Shown here piece by piece: positions 33,561 through 41,007 of a stretch of DNA of 49,395 nucleotides. Made by a program: the position numbers and the translations under genes. Within the stretch, counting starts at the first letter, position 1. The number at the start of each line of letters is the position of its first letter. The notes under the pieces are model-generated. The model was not told where the DNA came from and searched no databases. It saw nothing but the letters and a program-made list of their open reading frames with translations. The DNA is from a virus, in IMG/VR virus record IMGVR_UViG_3300046522_000138, positions 1-49,395 of that record; one strand, written 5' to 3'.

Positions 33561-34148
33561 TTATAAAGAGTCAAACGCTTTAAGCCTGCCGATACAACTG
33601 GAACATTTTCCACATGCTGTCTCCCCGCCTCTATAACATGTGTAAGTTTCGTCAAAATTAACGCCGAGCGACATTCCGAGCTTAACAATATCAAGCTTAC
33701 TCATATTGATAAACGGTCTCCAAAGGTGGATATTCTTACCTGAGCCTAGACGTAGAGCTTCTTCAAGAGTCTTAAGAAACATTGGGCGGCAATCTGGAAA
33801 ATCTGCTGCATCGCCTGCGTGAGCACCAATTGCAACGCCCTCTGCTCCGATAGTTTCAGCTAGCGCCCATGCGCTAGTAATCATCAAAGTGTTACGACAG
33901 GGCACGATTGGACTTCCTGCCCCACCTAAAAGTTCAGAACTGTTGTTCAAAACGCTCAACAGGTTTAGTGGTAGAATCTTGTGCTCAATGCCAATCTTCG
34001 CTGCCATGCGCTTGGCATACTCCAGTTCAATTTTATGCCGTTGATCGTAATCGAACGACAATGCCACAACATCATGACCTAAAGCACGCAGATGGTGAAG
34101 AAGTACCGTACTGTCTAGTCCGCCCGAAAAAGTTGTTACAATTTTCAT
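33561..34148 (-). CDS. queC: 7-cyano-7-deazaguanine (preQ0) synthase
   Basis: This 195-residue protein converts 7-carboxy-7-deazaguanine to preQ0 with ATP and ammonia. The PP-loop SGGLDS is at 8-13 and the C-terminal zinc site has Cys171, Cys179, Cys182 and Cys185 (CYRGG...CGKCSSC). IVPCRN and GAHAGDAADFPDCR are family blocks. It is standard length, without the glutamine-amidotransferase fusion found in phages that make archaeosine-type bases. The ATG at 34148 is at the family start. It is the last gene of the preQ0 operon. Confidence 0.95.
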   Translation of the reverse strand: MKIVTTFSGGLDSTVLLHHLRALGHDVVALSFDYDQRHKIELEYAKRMAAKIGIEHKILPLNLLSVLNNSSELLGGAGSPIVPCRNTLMITSAWALAETIGAEGVAIGAHAGDAADFPDCRPMFLKTLEEALRLGSGKNIHLWRPFINMSKLDIVKLGMSLGVNFDETYTCYRGGETACGKCSSCIGRLKAFDSL

Positions 34149-34165
34149 GAAATCACCATATTTTA

Positions 34166-34354
34166 TTAGCCGCAAATTCCATCGTAAGGATTGCTGATAT
34201 CTTCTCGGCCACAATTTTTGCACTTGATGCAGTGGAATCCATTTTTATCTGCCTTAGTCATTACCCATTTATGGTTGTTGAATGTGCAACTGCGACAGAT
34301 GAACCAAAGAATTATTGCCGCTATGAAACCTGCAATTGCAAAGTTAATCATCAT
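34166..34354 (-). CDS. Small membrane protein with a zinc-ribbon-like tail, inside the preQ0 operon
   Basis: This 62-residue protein has one N-terminal transmembrane helix (about 2-20, INFAIAGFIAAIILWFIC). A short cytoplasmic tail carries CIKCKNCGRED plus a terminal Cys, resembling a zinc ribbon. It is coupled by ATGA to queD upstream and followed closely by queC. The function is unknown. Confidence 0.6.
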   Translation of the reverse strand: MMINFAIAGFIAAIILWFICRSCTFNNHKWVMTKADKNGFHCIKCKNCGREDISNPYDGICG

Positions 34355-34791
34355 AGCCTCCCATTGTAAATGGCACTGTTTGCCCCATGCTCTTTAACTT
34401 CAACAGATACAAGTCGTACGCAACCTTTTTCGGTAAGCCAAACTTCCACATAATTGTAGATCATCTCGGCAAAAGACTCACAACCAACTCTGTCAACAAC
34501 AACCACATCTGCAATACCACACCTGTGAAGATTTAGGATTTGGTCTTTCATCGGGTCATCTTTAGCCACCAAGAGTTTGTGATCGAAATTATCTTGCAAC
34601 CATTGCTTTACCTCTTTTAAGCCCCCAAAGTCCATCACCCAGCTTTTCTCATCTAAAGAGTCTGCTTCAAACACAAGCTTGACAGCAATCGCGTACCCGT
34701 GCAAGAGATGACAATGGCTGTCTGCCTTCCACTGACGAAATGCGCAGCTAAGCCCCACTTCGTGACCATACGTTTTTGTAGACTGATACAT
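34351..34791 (-). CDS. queD: 6-carboxytetrahydropterin synthase
   Basis: The 146-residue enzyme makes 6-carboxy-tetrahydropterin from dihydroneopterin triphosphate. The catalytic region SHCHLLHGY has Cys27 and His31; DHKLL gives Asp70 and His71. Compared with E. coli QueD, the AAHRL zinc His is Phe (SCAFRQW) and HGH is HGY, so the metal site may use His26 or His28 instead. The ATG at 34791 shares a base with the queE stop (TGATG). Confidence 0.88.
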   Translation of the reverse strand: MYQSTKTYGHEVGLSCAFRQWKADSHCHLLHGYAIAVKLVFEADSLDEKSWVMDFGGLKEVKQWLQDNFDHKLLVAKDDPMKDQILNLHRCGIADVVVVDRVGCESFAEMIYNYVEVWLTEKGCVRLVSVEVKEHGANSAIYNGRL

Positions 34792-35468
34792 CACTCAACA
34801 CCTATAAGTTTGTGAAGTTGTAATTGTAGAGTATATCCGTGTTCCATGCAAGACCTAATACACACTGCAACATTTTTGTTGTTTTCTTCAGTGTCGTAAG
34901 AGTCTTCCGGCTGGATATAAATCTTACGGCCATCACGCACAGGTTTATACACCTTGCTAAGATTTCCTAAAACGTACTTCGGAAGCCCGTCAGTGTCAAC
35001 AAACTTGTGCGACAGTACGTACTTGAAACAGTTTGCACGCTTAGCAAGCTCGCTGTTTACCTTGCTTGTCTTAGGGCTGCATACAATTAATACAGAGTCG
35101 TGCAACATGTCGGAAGGTGGTAATGTACCGTTAGTCTCTACTTGCACGATGTAGTCAAGTGCAACGAGAGTGTTACACAACACTGAGATGTTCTGGCGGA
35201 AAGGCTCTCCGCCAGTAACCACAACAATCTCTGCACTCCCTGACGCTCTTACCTTACGTACCACTTCCAACACATCTTCTTCAATTACACCACTTCCTGT
35301 GTAGGTGGTATCGCAGCCTCTGCATTGCAGATTACACCCTGCCAATCGTACAAATACTGCCCTGTGCCCGCTAAATGGCCCTTCACCCTGAATAGTGTGA
35401 AAGATTGAGTGTACGACGAGCGTGCTCCCATCAGACTTGACTGCCTTTTCGATTGGTTGCGCATTCAT
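34791..35468 (-). CDS. queE: 7-carboxy-7-deazaguanine synthase (radical SAM)
   Basis: The 225-residue radical SAM enzyme converts carboxytetrahydropterin to 7-carboxy-7-deazaguanine. The [4Fe-4S] motif is CNLQCRGC (Cys45, Cys49, Cys52), preceded by FHTIQGEGPFSG, the QueE signature. VVTGGEPFRQ and VQVETNGTLPP are further family blocks. Its ends overlap dpdA-like (ATGA) and queD (TGATG). Confidence 0.95.
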   Translation of the reverse strand: MNAQPIEKAVKSDGSTLVVHSIFHTIQGEGPFSGHRAVFVRLAGCNLQCRGCDTTYTGSGVIEEDVLEVVRKVRASGSAEIVVVTGGEPFRQNISVLCNTLVALDYIVQVETNGTLPPSDMLHDSVLIVCSPKTSKVNSELAKRANCFKYVLSHKFVDTDGLPKYVLGNLSKVYKPVRDGRKIYIQPEDSYDTEENNKNVAVCIRSCMEHGYTLQLQLHKLIGVE

Positions 35469-36202
35469 CGCTCAATCACTCCGTCATCTACAAGAACTTG
35501 CCGATCCCATATAGCAGCCGCCTGAAACGCCTCTACCCTAGCTGCAATCCTCTCGCTGCCCTGCCAACGCTCAACACAAGGATAAATGCCCTTCTTCATA
35601 CACAGGTGTGCGTTCACGGCAGCGTTTGTACTATCTCCACTGTGAAGCGGCAGGTACTTAAACAACTTCGGATCGAGCATGCGCAGCCCATGAACTTTAA
35701 CCGGCATAACACCTCTACTGTCTGTAATAGTGTCCATGAAGTCCGCCATGTAGTTCCACCATTCTTTGCTGCCATTCCTAGGCCACAAGTCAGTAGAGCC
35801 AAACGCAACTTTCTTAAACTTCTTGGCGAGATTAAAGAACCTTTCCACAGGCTCTCCCAAGTGGAAAACAGGAACGCTTACAAAATCACTCTCCCAAGAG
35901 TCGATAAGTGCATCATTTTGCTCTGCTGTACCCATGATTACGTCGGGAATGAGCGCAAAGTCAAACGCAGGATGAGTTGCCAGCGATTCCACCCAAGCTT
36001 GGTACTTAACAACGTCAATCTGCCCTCCAGTGGTCTTCCAGATAGTGAAAGCTCCGTTGTCCAAGCAGAAACTGTCGCAACACTCAAGAACTTCTGCTGT
36101 CTGTCCCGGATGTGCGAATGATATAAGAGCGTTGCGTCCGTTAAGAAATTTAAGGGCGTCATACTTAGTGCCGCCGATTGGTGTTCCGTGATACTTAATC
36201 AA
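35465..36202 (-). CDS. dpdA: DpdA-like DNA guanine transglycosylase (TGT superfamily)
   Basis: This 245-residue protein is the predicted enzyme that swaps guanine for preQ0 in DNA. LDNGAF (47-52), LIPDVIMG (84-91), VAFGSTD and LHSGDST (186-192) fit the base-binding and catalytic Asp blocks of the transglycosylase superfamily. It lies between folE and queE in one operon, as in phages with modified DNA. The start TTG at 36202 has GGAGGA eight bases upstream and overlaps the folE stop by 8 bases; a longer frame reaches 36352 inside folE. Family membership is strong by pattern and context; the product base is inferred. Confidence 0.82.
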   Translation of the reverse strand: MIKYHGTPIGGTKYDALKFLNGRNALISFAHPGQTAEVLECCDSFCLDNGAFTIWKTTGGQIDVVKYQAWVESLATHPAFDFALIPDVIMGTAEQNDALIDSWESDFVSVPVFHLGEPVERFFNLAKKFKKVAFGSTDLWPRNGSKEWWNYMADFMDTITDSRGVMPVKVHGLRMLDPKLFKYLPLHSGDSTNAAVNAHLCMKKGIYPCVERWQGSERIAARVEAFQAAAIWDRQVLVDDGVIER

Positions 36203-36749
36203 ACTTTGATTCCTCCATAAATTCCTTGCGTTTTTGAGAGTCGTTCTTGATGTCTCCACGCAATGCGAAAGTTTTTGTAGATGAGCCCTGCTGACAAACG
36301 CCCCTCGATTCCATACACATGTGCCTAGCTTGAACCGCGACACCGACTCCAACAGGTTTCAAATGAGCTTGTAAAGCATCAGCAATCTGGTTCGTCATAC
36401 GCTCCTGAACTTGAAGCCGTCGTGCGAACATGTCTACAAGCCTCGACAACTTAGAAAGGCCAACAATTTTACCGTTTGGGATGTATGCCACAGTAGCTAC
36501 CCCAAAGAATGGAGCCATATGATGCTCGCAATGGCTGTAGAATGGAATGTTCTTAACAATCACCATCTCGCCCACACCTTCCGCGCCGTCCTCAAATGTT
36601 TTCAAAATATCTGCGGGGTCTTTGTTGTATCCGCTGGCCCACTCGGACCATGCTTTTGCAACTCGACTTGGTGTCTCTTGCAAACCTTCGCGAGAAGGGT
36701 CTTCTCCAATTTCTTGAAGCAGGTTTTTAATAATGTTTTGAATACTCAA
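36195..36749 (-). CDS. folE: GTP cyclohydrolase I
   Basis: The 184-residue enzyme converts GTP to dihydroneopterin triphosphate, the first step towards preQ0. The zinc site is YSHCEHHMAPF (Cys74, His77) with Cys145 in RHMCMESRGV; ETPSRVAKAW and ERMTNQIADAL are family blocks. The start TTG at 36749 follows GGAGGT by three bases; a longer frame begins inside the helicase gene's last codons. Confidence 0.95.
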   Translation of the reverse strand: MSIQNIIKNLLQEIGEDPSREGLQETPSRVAKAWSEWASGYNKDPADILKTFEDGAEGVGEMVIVKNIPFYSHCEHHMAPFFGVATVAYIPNGKIVGLSKLSRLVDMFARRLQVQERMTNQIADALQAHLKPVGVGVAVQARHMCMESRGVCQQGSSTKTFALRGDIKNDSQKRKEFMEESKFD

Positions 36750-36759
36750 AATACCTCCG

Positions 36760-38412
36760 TTAAAATTCGGGCACAACCTGCTCGGTCAGCAGCACTTCCC
36801 ACGTATCTTCATCAATCGAGAACTCATCAGCCACACCAAGATAGCTCCACGGACGATTCTTAAGTACTGTAGTGCGAACATTACCACGGCTTCGATCTGG
36901 AAGAATCTGTGGCTCAAGGCCGATAATGATCCAGCTAAGCTGCTCTAGGGCGGCACTGCCACGCATCATCTCCTTCGTGACCTTTACCCAAAATGGTTGA
37001 TCCTCCTCACCCTTGGGTGGCTTGAAGTCTTGTGCAGCCGTGCGGTTGATGTGCGAAACAGCAAGAATGCCAACGTCGTTAGCAGCACAGAAGGCGGCAA
37101 GCTCAGTCATAACCATGTCAAGTTCCTTCCGCTCGTTGGTAATATCACTACCGCTGATAACAACGCTAAGGTGGTCAAGGATAATATACCCGCACTTCTC
37201 TACAAGATGCATGTGCTTGATCTTAGCCATAAGCTCCGTAATTGGAAGCGAGCCAAAGTGGCCTAGCATAACAACACTATCGTTCTCAACAATCTTATCG
37301 TATGCAGCTTTGATTTCCTCTCGGTTTGCACAGCTAAGAGGGGCATTCTTAAACTTGTTATAGTTCACCTTAAGTTCAGCAGCAACCATACGTTGAAGAG
37401 TCTCTTTGTTGTTCTCTTCAAGGTAAATCATACCGACCCGTTCACCAGCTTGTTGCAAACCACTGCCGATGATACTTGTCACAGTGCTTTTGCCCACACC
37501 TGAAGGTGACGTAACAAGCACAAGCTCACGTTTACGGAAGCCGTGAATCTTGTTCATCAAGCCCGGAAAGCAGTCGATATAAATGCCCTCTTCGCGAGCT
37601 TCGATAAGTTCATCAAAACTGATGTCAGAAGCCTTAACAATCTTTTCTGCACTATAGGCACGCTTCCCAAACTGTACAAGTTTACCAAGCTCATCAGATT
37701 CTCCAGCCTGAAGCATGTCGGAAGCGTCTTTGTGACCACCGGGTGTCGTAAGTGTAAAGAGTTGAATTGCTGAACCAACAAGGGCATTTCCAACAGCTTC
37801 ACGAGCCTCATGACCCTTCATCACCCCCTTTTTCTTCTCTGCTGGTGTGCAATAATCGTCATCAAAGAACATCGTCAGGGATTCGTGACCCATGACAAAT
37901 TCATTGTTATGCAGAAGCGCTTCTACAGCGTTTGCCGTGCCCAGTGGAATGCTCACAACAAATGGTTCAAGTCCTGCGTACTTAGTATTCTTAACGCTGT
38001 CGATGCTACTCTGATAAACGCTAAGAGCATCCCAACCGCCCTCACAGACGATCAGGTTAGTCTTCTTACGTTTTACAGACTCTGCGACATCTTGAAACAG
38101 AAGTTTGTTACCAATAGAAACACTACCTACTGCTGCCCAATGGCCCTTCTCACTCTTGTCAACTGTCCAGTCTTGGCGCATAAAACCTGTAATTTTACCC
38201 TTCTGGTTGTATGAAGGAAAATACACAGCCTCGATAGTCTTGCCATCGGACTGCGACAGGGCTGCACGTACGCCGAATTTCTCACATACTTCACGGCGGA
38301 TGCCCCTCGCCGGAATGTCCACAAACGGGTACTCAAGCACATCTTGTACTTTCTCTTTCGGTACGAATTCAGTCATTTCCTTGTAATCCTTAATTTTTCG
38401 TTCATACCCCAT
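36760..38412 (-). CDS. TOPRIM-DnaB-type replicative helicase (T7 gp4-like, no zinc finger)
   Basis: This 550-residue protein has a TOPRIM primase-type fold (NLIVCEGGWDAL with Glu124; MFFDDDY with Asp184/186) and a RecA-like hexameric helicase domain with Walker A SPSGVGKST (302-310), Walker B YIILDHLS and downstream VSHINR. There is no Cys4 zinc-binding primase finger at the N-terminus, so priming may be weak or done by another protein. The ATG at 38412 shares a base with the upstream TGA. It heads the folE-dpdA-que genes. Confidence 0.9.
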   Translation of the reverse strand: MGYERKIKDYKEMTEFVPKEKVQDVLEYPFVDIPARGIRREVCEKFGVRAALSQSDGKTIEAVYFPSYNQKGKITGFMRQDWTVDKSEKGHWAAVGSVSIGNKLLFQDVAESVKRKKTNLIVCEGGWDALSVYQSSIDSVKNTKYAGLEPFVVSIPLGTANAVEALLHNNEFVMGHESLTMFFDDDYCTPAEKKKGVMKGHEAREAVGNALVGSAIQLFTLTTPGGHKDASDMLQAGESDELGKLVQFGKRAYSAEKIVKASDISFDELIEAREEGIYIDCFPGLMNKIHGFRKRELVLVTSPSGVGKSTVTSIIGSGLQQAGERVGMIYLEENNKETLQRMVAAELKVNYNKFKNAPLSCANREEIKAAYDKIVENDSVVMLGHFGSLPITELMAKIKHMHLVEKCGYIILDHLSVVISGSDITNERKELDMVMTELAAFCAANDVGILAVSHINRTAAQDFKPPKGEEDQPFWVKVTKEMMRGSAALEQLSWIIIGLEPQILPDRSRGNVRTTVLKNRPWSYLGVADEFSIDEDTWEVLLTEQVVPEF

Positions 38413-38621
38413 CACACCTCCTTGTACTTATTTCCACAAGAGATATGTCTTTCTTTTTGCACAGCAACAACATCCATATTGCTGTACCTGAAAGTTATCA
38501 TCTTAAGTTTTTTGTCAAGTTCTGCCATTTCTTGGAAACCAAGAAAAAGGTATAACGGGTCTCGTCCCGTCTCAACAATGTACCCGATTCGCTGCTGTTC
38601 GATCCTTTCGATAATGTTCAT
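38412..38621 (-). CDS. Hypothetical 69-residue protein
   Basis: A small mixed alpha/beta protein (MNIIERIEQQRIGYIVETG) starting at 38621 after AGGGGC, with TGATG coupling to the helicase. A longer frame to 38675 would run into the upstream gene. No motif is recognised. Confidence 0.6.
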   Translation of the reverse strand: MNIIERIEQQRIGYIVETGRDPLYLFLGFQEMAELDKKLKMITFRYSNMDVVAVQKERHISCGNKYKEV

Positions 38622-38628
38622 AGCGCCC

Positions 38629-38784
38629 CTAATTAATCTTACTAATAAACTCGTTAGCGAAGCCATCAATCTCACTCATAAGAGCCTCGCCATCAAACTG
38701 CAACTCCCCGTCCACATCCTCGTAGACGTAGTGCTCACGATTGTCGTAGAGACGCTGCTTTAACTCATTGAACACTTCTTTCAT
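38629..38784 (-). CDS. Hypothetical 51-residue acidic protein
   Basis: The frame MKEVFNELKQRLYDNREHYV...SKIN is acidic, preceded by AAGGAGGTTGT and overlaps the upstream stop by a few bases. It fills the gap between two coupled genes. The function is unknown. Confidence 0.6.
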   Translation of the reverse strand: MKEVFNELKQRLYDNREHYVYEDVDGELQFDGEALMSEIDGFANEFISKIN

Positions 38785-39182
38785 ACAACCTCCTTACGCC
38801 CGTTAGTCAGCGTAACAAATCGCTTTTCCTCTGGAAGATATTCGTTCCAAGTCTTGCTCCACGGGCCACGGAAACTGATCGCCCAAGTTTTGTCTGCCAT
38901 GCCGTGCACTTTGTGCATCCTATCCCGGCTTGTGAAGAATGGCTTGAACGACGGCTTAATAAAGTTCCCATCATAACAGTTTTCAGACAAGCGTACATCT
39001 TCAAACAGCAACCCTTTAATCACCCAACTCCAAGCATTGAATGCGTGGTTGTGGTAGGCTTCTCGGCTACCTTTGTCGAAGCACAGCAGGACGATACTAC
39101 CGAATCGCTTAGTCTCAAAGAGCCAGTAGCCTGTAACATTGGATTCTTGTCCACCATCTTTACTCTTGAAGAACCATTTCAT
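38781..39182 (-). CDS. Cupin-like phage protein
   Basis: This 133-residue beta-rich protein has the metal-binding-like block AYHNHAFNAWSWVIKG (near 42-57) and a later MHKVHG, the spacing of a small cupin barrel. It ends with many aromatic residues (ISFRGPWSKTWNEYLP). The substrate is unknown. It is coupled by ATGA to the upstream gene. Confidence 0.6.
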   Translation of the reverse strand: MKWFFKSKDGGQESNVTGYWLFETKRFGSIVLLCFDKGSREAYHNHAFNAWSWVIKGLLFEDVRLSENCYDGNFIKPSFKPFFTSRDRMHKVHGMADKTWAISFRGPWSKTWNEYLPEEKRFVTLTNGRKEVV

Positions 39183-39343
39183 ACAACCTCCTCAATCTCG
39201 CTAGAATGCAAAATCTGCCAAGTACCTTCGTCATCGACGTACCATGCGTACTCGACAGAGCCATAAGAGTACCCAAGCTTAACAATCGTACCAAGCTTAT
39301 ACAAGTGATCGTCGTGCTCTGCTACGACTTTGTAGGGTTTCAT
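39179..39343 (-). CDS. Hypothetical 54-residue protein
   Basis: The frame MKPYKVVAEHDDHLYKLGTI...EEVV looks like a small SH3-type barrel (GTIVKLGYSYGSVEYAWYVDDEG). It is coupled by ATGA to the cupin-like gene and lies six bases after the SPFH lipoprotein stop. Confidence 0.6.
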   Translation of the reverse strand: MKPYKVVAEHDDHLYKLGTIVKLGYSYGSVEYAWYVDDEGTWQILHSSEIEEVV

Positions 39344-39349
39344 GAATAC

Positions 39350-40141
39350 TCATTTTCCAGTGTTGACAATACCTTTGAAGTCTCGCGGAATTACAATGGT
39401 CTGCACCTTACCTGCTTTAATCGCTTCTGCAATAATCAAATCAGCCTGTGCATTCATGTATTCACGTGCTCCAGCATTCGCATTCAAGGCTGCAATACGC
39501 TCTGCCTCTTTCTTAGCCGTCTGCACTTCCACTTCTTTTGCAGCGTATTCGCTCTTTGCCTTAACAAGATTATCCGCAGCAGCTTTGACAGCAGCAGATG
39601 GTGCAATACTCTTTACCTGAACTTGTGTCACCAGAATGGAGCCGTCCAACTTTTCTTCGTGTAGAGTTGCTTTGACTTGCGCAAGAATTTCCTGCTCAAT
39701 GTCTTGGCGCGCATCGTTCATCTTCATAGCCTCATACTTGCGAGTGACTTTAAACACAGCATTGCGCACAGTGGTTTGCAGGTAGGTGTACATCAGCTCC
39801 ACTTCACCTTGCTCATTCACGAAGTGAAAGCTTCGATTCTTGTTCTTGTACAGATCGCTTACGCTTGCAGGGTTGATGCTGTACACTACTGTGACATCGA
39901 AATCAGACATTGTGGAATTGTCTGCGGCGAGTGGGGTCATATCTTTAACATCCACCGACAGTTCTTTGATTGGGAAGTCAATCATCGAGCCAACAATCGT
40001 CTGATTGAACGTACCTGCTTGGCGCTCACTGTCCTCAATCGTCTTGTCGAAATTTACCCGTAGACCAACCTTGCCAGTGTCAACGACATGACAACCTGCC
40101 AGAGCAAATGCAAGTACAGCAAAACCGATAATCTTTTTCAT
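39350..40141 (-). CDS. SPFH/prohibitin-domain lipoprotein
   Basis: The 263-residue protein has a lipoprotein signal (MKKIIGFAVLAFALAGC, lipidated Cys17). A prohibitin-like SPFH domain follows (TGKVGLRVNFDKT, VVYSINPASVSDLY, YTYLQTTVRNAVFKV, EILAQVKATLHEEKLDGSILVTQV), then an Ala/Glu coiled coil (YAAKEVEVQTAKKEAERIAAL). SPFH proteins form oligomeric membrane rings; phage copies are suspected to affect lysis or superinfection. The ATG at 40141 follows AAGGAGAAAGAG. Confidence 0.85.
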   Translation of the reverse strand: MKKIIGFAVLAFALAGCHVVDTGKVGLRVNFDKTIEDSERQAGTFNQTIVGSMIDFPIKELSVDVKDMTPLAADNSTMSDFDVTVVYSINPASVSDLYKNKNRSFHFVNEQGEVELMYTYLQTTVRNAVFKVTRKYEAMKMNDARQDIEQEILAQVKATLHEEKLDGSILVTQVQVKSIAPSAAVKAAADNLVKAKSEYAAKEVEVQTAKKEAERIAALNANAGAREYMNAQADLIIAEAIKAGKVQTIVIPRDFKGIVNTGK

Positions 40142-40155
40142 CTCTTTCTCCTTAA

Positions 40156-40497
40156 TTAAAGTTTCTTCCATTCTTTGCGAATAACCTTGGCAATTTCAGT
40201 GAAGGATTTACCCTCTAAATCGTTCATGCTCATTAGGTTGAGGTTATAAGTGATGTACCCCTCATCGCTGTTCATACCTGCCCACTCTTGTACTTCAGGA
40301 GGCAGTGCAGACCTCGCTCCGAGGTACACCGACTTGTGCTTCTGCGTATCTGCAATCTCAGGGTGCTCTTGTGCGTGCAGGTTGCACAATACAGCCAAAC
40401 AACAGAATTTGTCCCCTTTGCGGAGACGCCCTTTACCTTGCTTGTACTCGCCGCTATCTAATGCAGCAGCCCATTTACGTGCAATCGATCTTTTCAT
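40156..40497 (-). CDS. Conserved phage protein of unknown function
   Basis: This 113-residue protein begins KWAAALDSGEYKQGKGRL then DKFCCLAVLCNLHA. The KW...L.SG.Y.QGKG.L......CCLGVLC pattern is common in small proteins of many phages, with no known role. The start is just after the hairpin terminator of the upstream cassette. Confidence 0.7.
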   Translation of the reverse strand: MKRSIARKWAAALDSGEYKQGKGRLRKGDKFCCLAVLCNLHAQEHPEIADTQKHKSVYLGARSALPPEVQEWAGMNSDEGYITYNLNLMSMNDLEGKSFTEIAKVIRKEWKKL

Positions 40498-40512
40498 GTT
40501 TTCTCCACAGTT

Positions 40513-40540
40513 GAAACGAAAGAGGGCTTTCGCCCCCTCG
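40513..40540 (-). terminator. Terminator of the secreted-protein cassette
   Basis: On the minus strand GAGGGGGC-GAAA-GCCCTC (one bulged G), followed by TTTCGTTT. It lies seven or so bases after the stop of the gene at 40547. Confidence 0.75.
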
Positions 40541-40546
40541 TCCTAC

Positions 40547-40918
40547 TTAAGCGATGCCACTACCTTCGCTTTTCTTCGATTTACGACGAGCCAGCTTCGT
40601 CACACCAACCAGACTCACCAGACCGAAGCCCAAGCCAGCCATTGCCAGCGAACCCGAATCATCCTCTCCCTGAGGAATAGACACTTTGCCAGCCAGAGCG
40701 TGCGCCGAGACAGACACAGCGCAGCAATTGAGAGTACCTACGCTTGCAGCGACATCTGGCGACGAAACCTCCGACGAATCGACACTTGGTGCGCTTACTT
40801 CGCTGCCGTTGATGTATGGCGAGCTAACATCTTGCGCGACAGCGGAAGCGGATACGTGTTGAGCGAATGCAGAGCCTGCCAGCATGGACAGGAACATAAC
40901 GGCGATAACATTTTTCAT
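40547..40918 (-). CDS. Secreted repeat protein with C-terminal membrane anchor, moron-like cassette
   Basis: The 123-residue protein has a signal peptide (MKNVIAVMFLSMLAGSAFA, cleavage before Gln20) and a Ser/Val-rich repeat region (SSP.ING, SEVSAPSVDS, SEVSSPDVAAS). A Cys pair follows, and then a C-terminal hydrophobic helix (SLAMAGLGFGLVSLVGVTKL) ends in ARRKSKK. The tail resembles a sorting signal of the PEP-CTERM type but lacks the Pro-Glu-Pro box. It has its own promoter and terminator. It may alter the host envelope or block superinfection; this is inference. Confidence 0.75.
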   Translation of the reverse strand: MKNVIAVMFLSMLAGSAFAQHVSASAVAQDVSSPYINGSEVSAPSVDSSEVSSPDVAASVGTLNCCAVSVSAHALAGKVSIPQGEDDSGSLAMAGLGFGLVSLVGVTKLARRKSKKSEGSGIA

Positions 40919-40971
40919 GGTGTTGCCTTTCTTAGTTGTTGTTAAATGTGTGCTTTGTAGGGCACAGAAGA

Positions 40972-41000
40972 AGTATGGCAGAGCTTGAAGGTCTTGTCAA
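40972..41000 (-). promoter_or_regulatory. Sigma70-like promoter of the secreted-protein cassette
   Basis: On the minus strand TTGACA (41000-40995), 17 bases and CATACT (40977-40972), 54 bases before the ATG at 40918. CATACT recurs in other promoters of this genome. Confidence 0.8.
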
Positions 41001-41007
41001 GCAGAAA

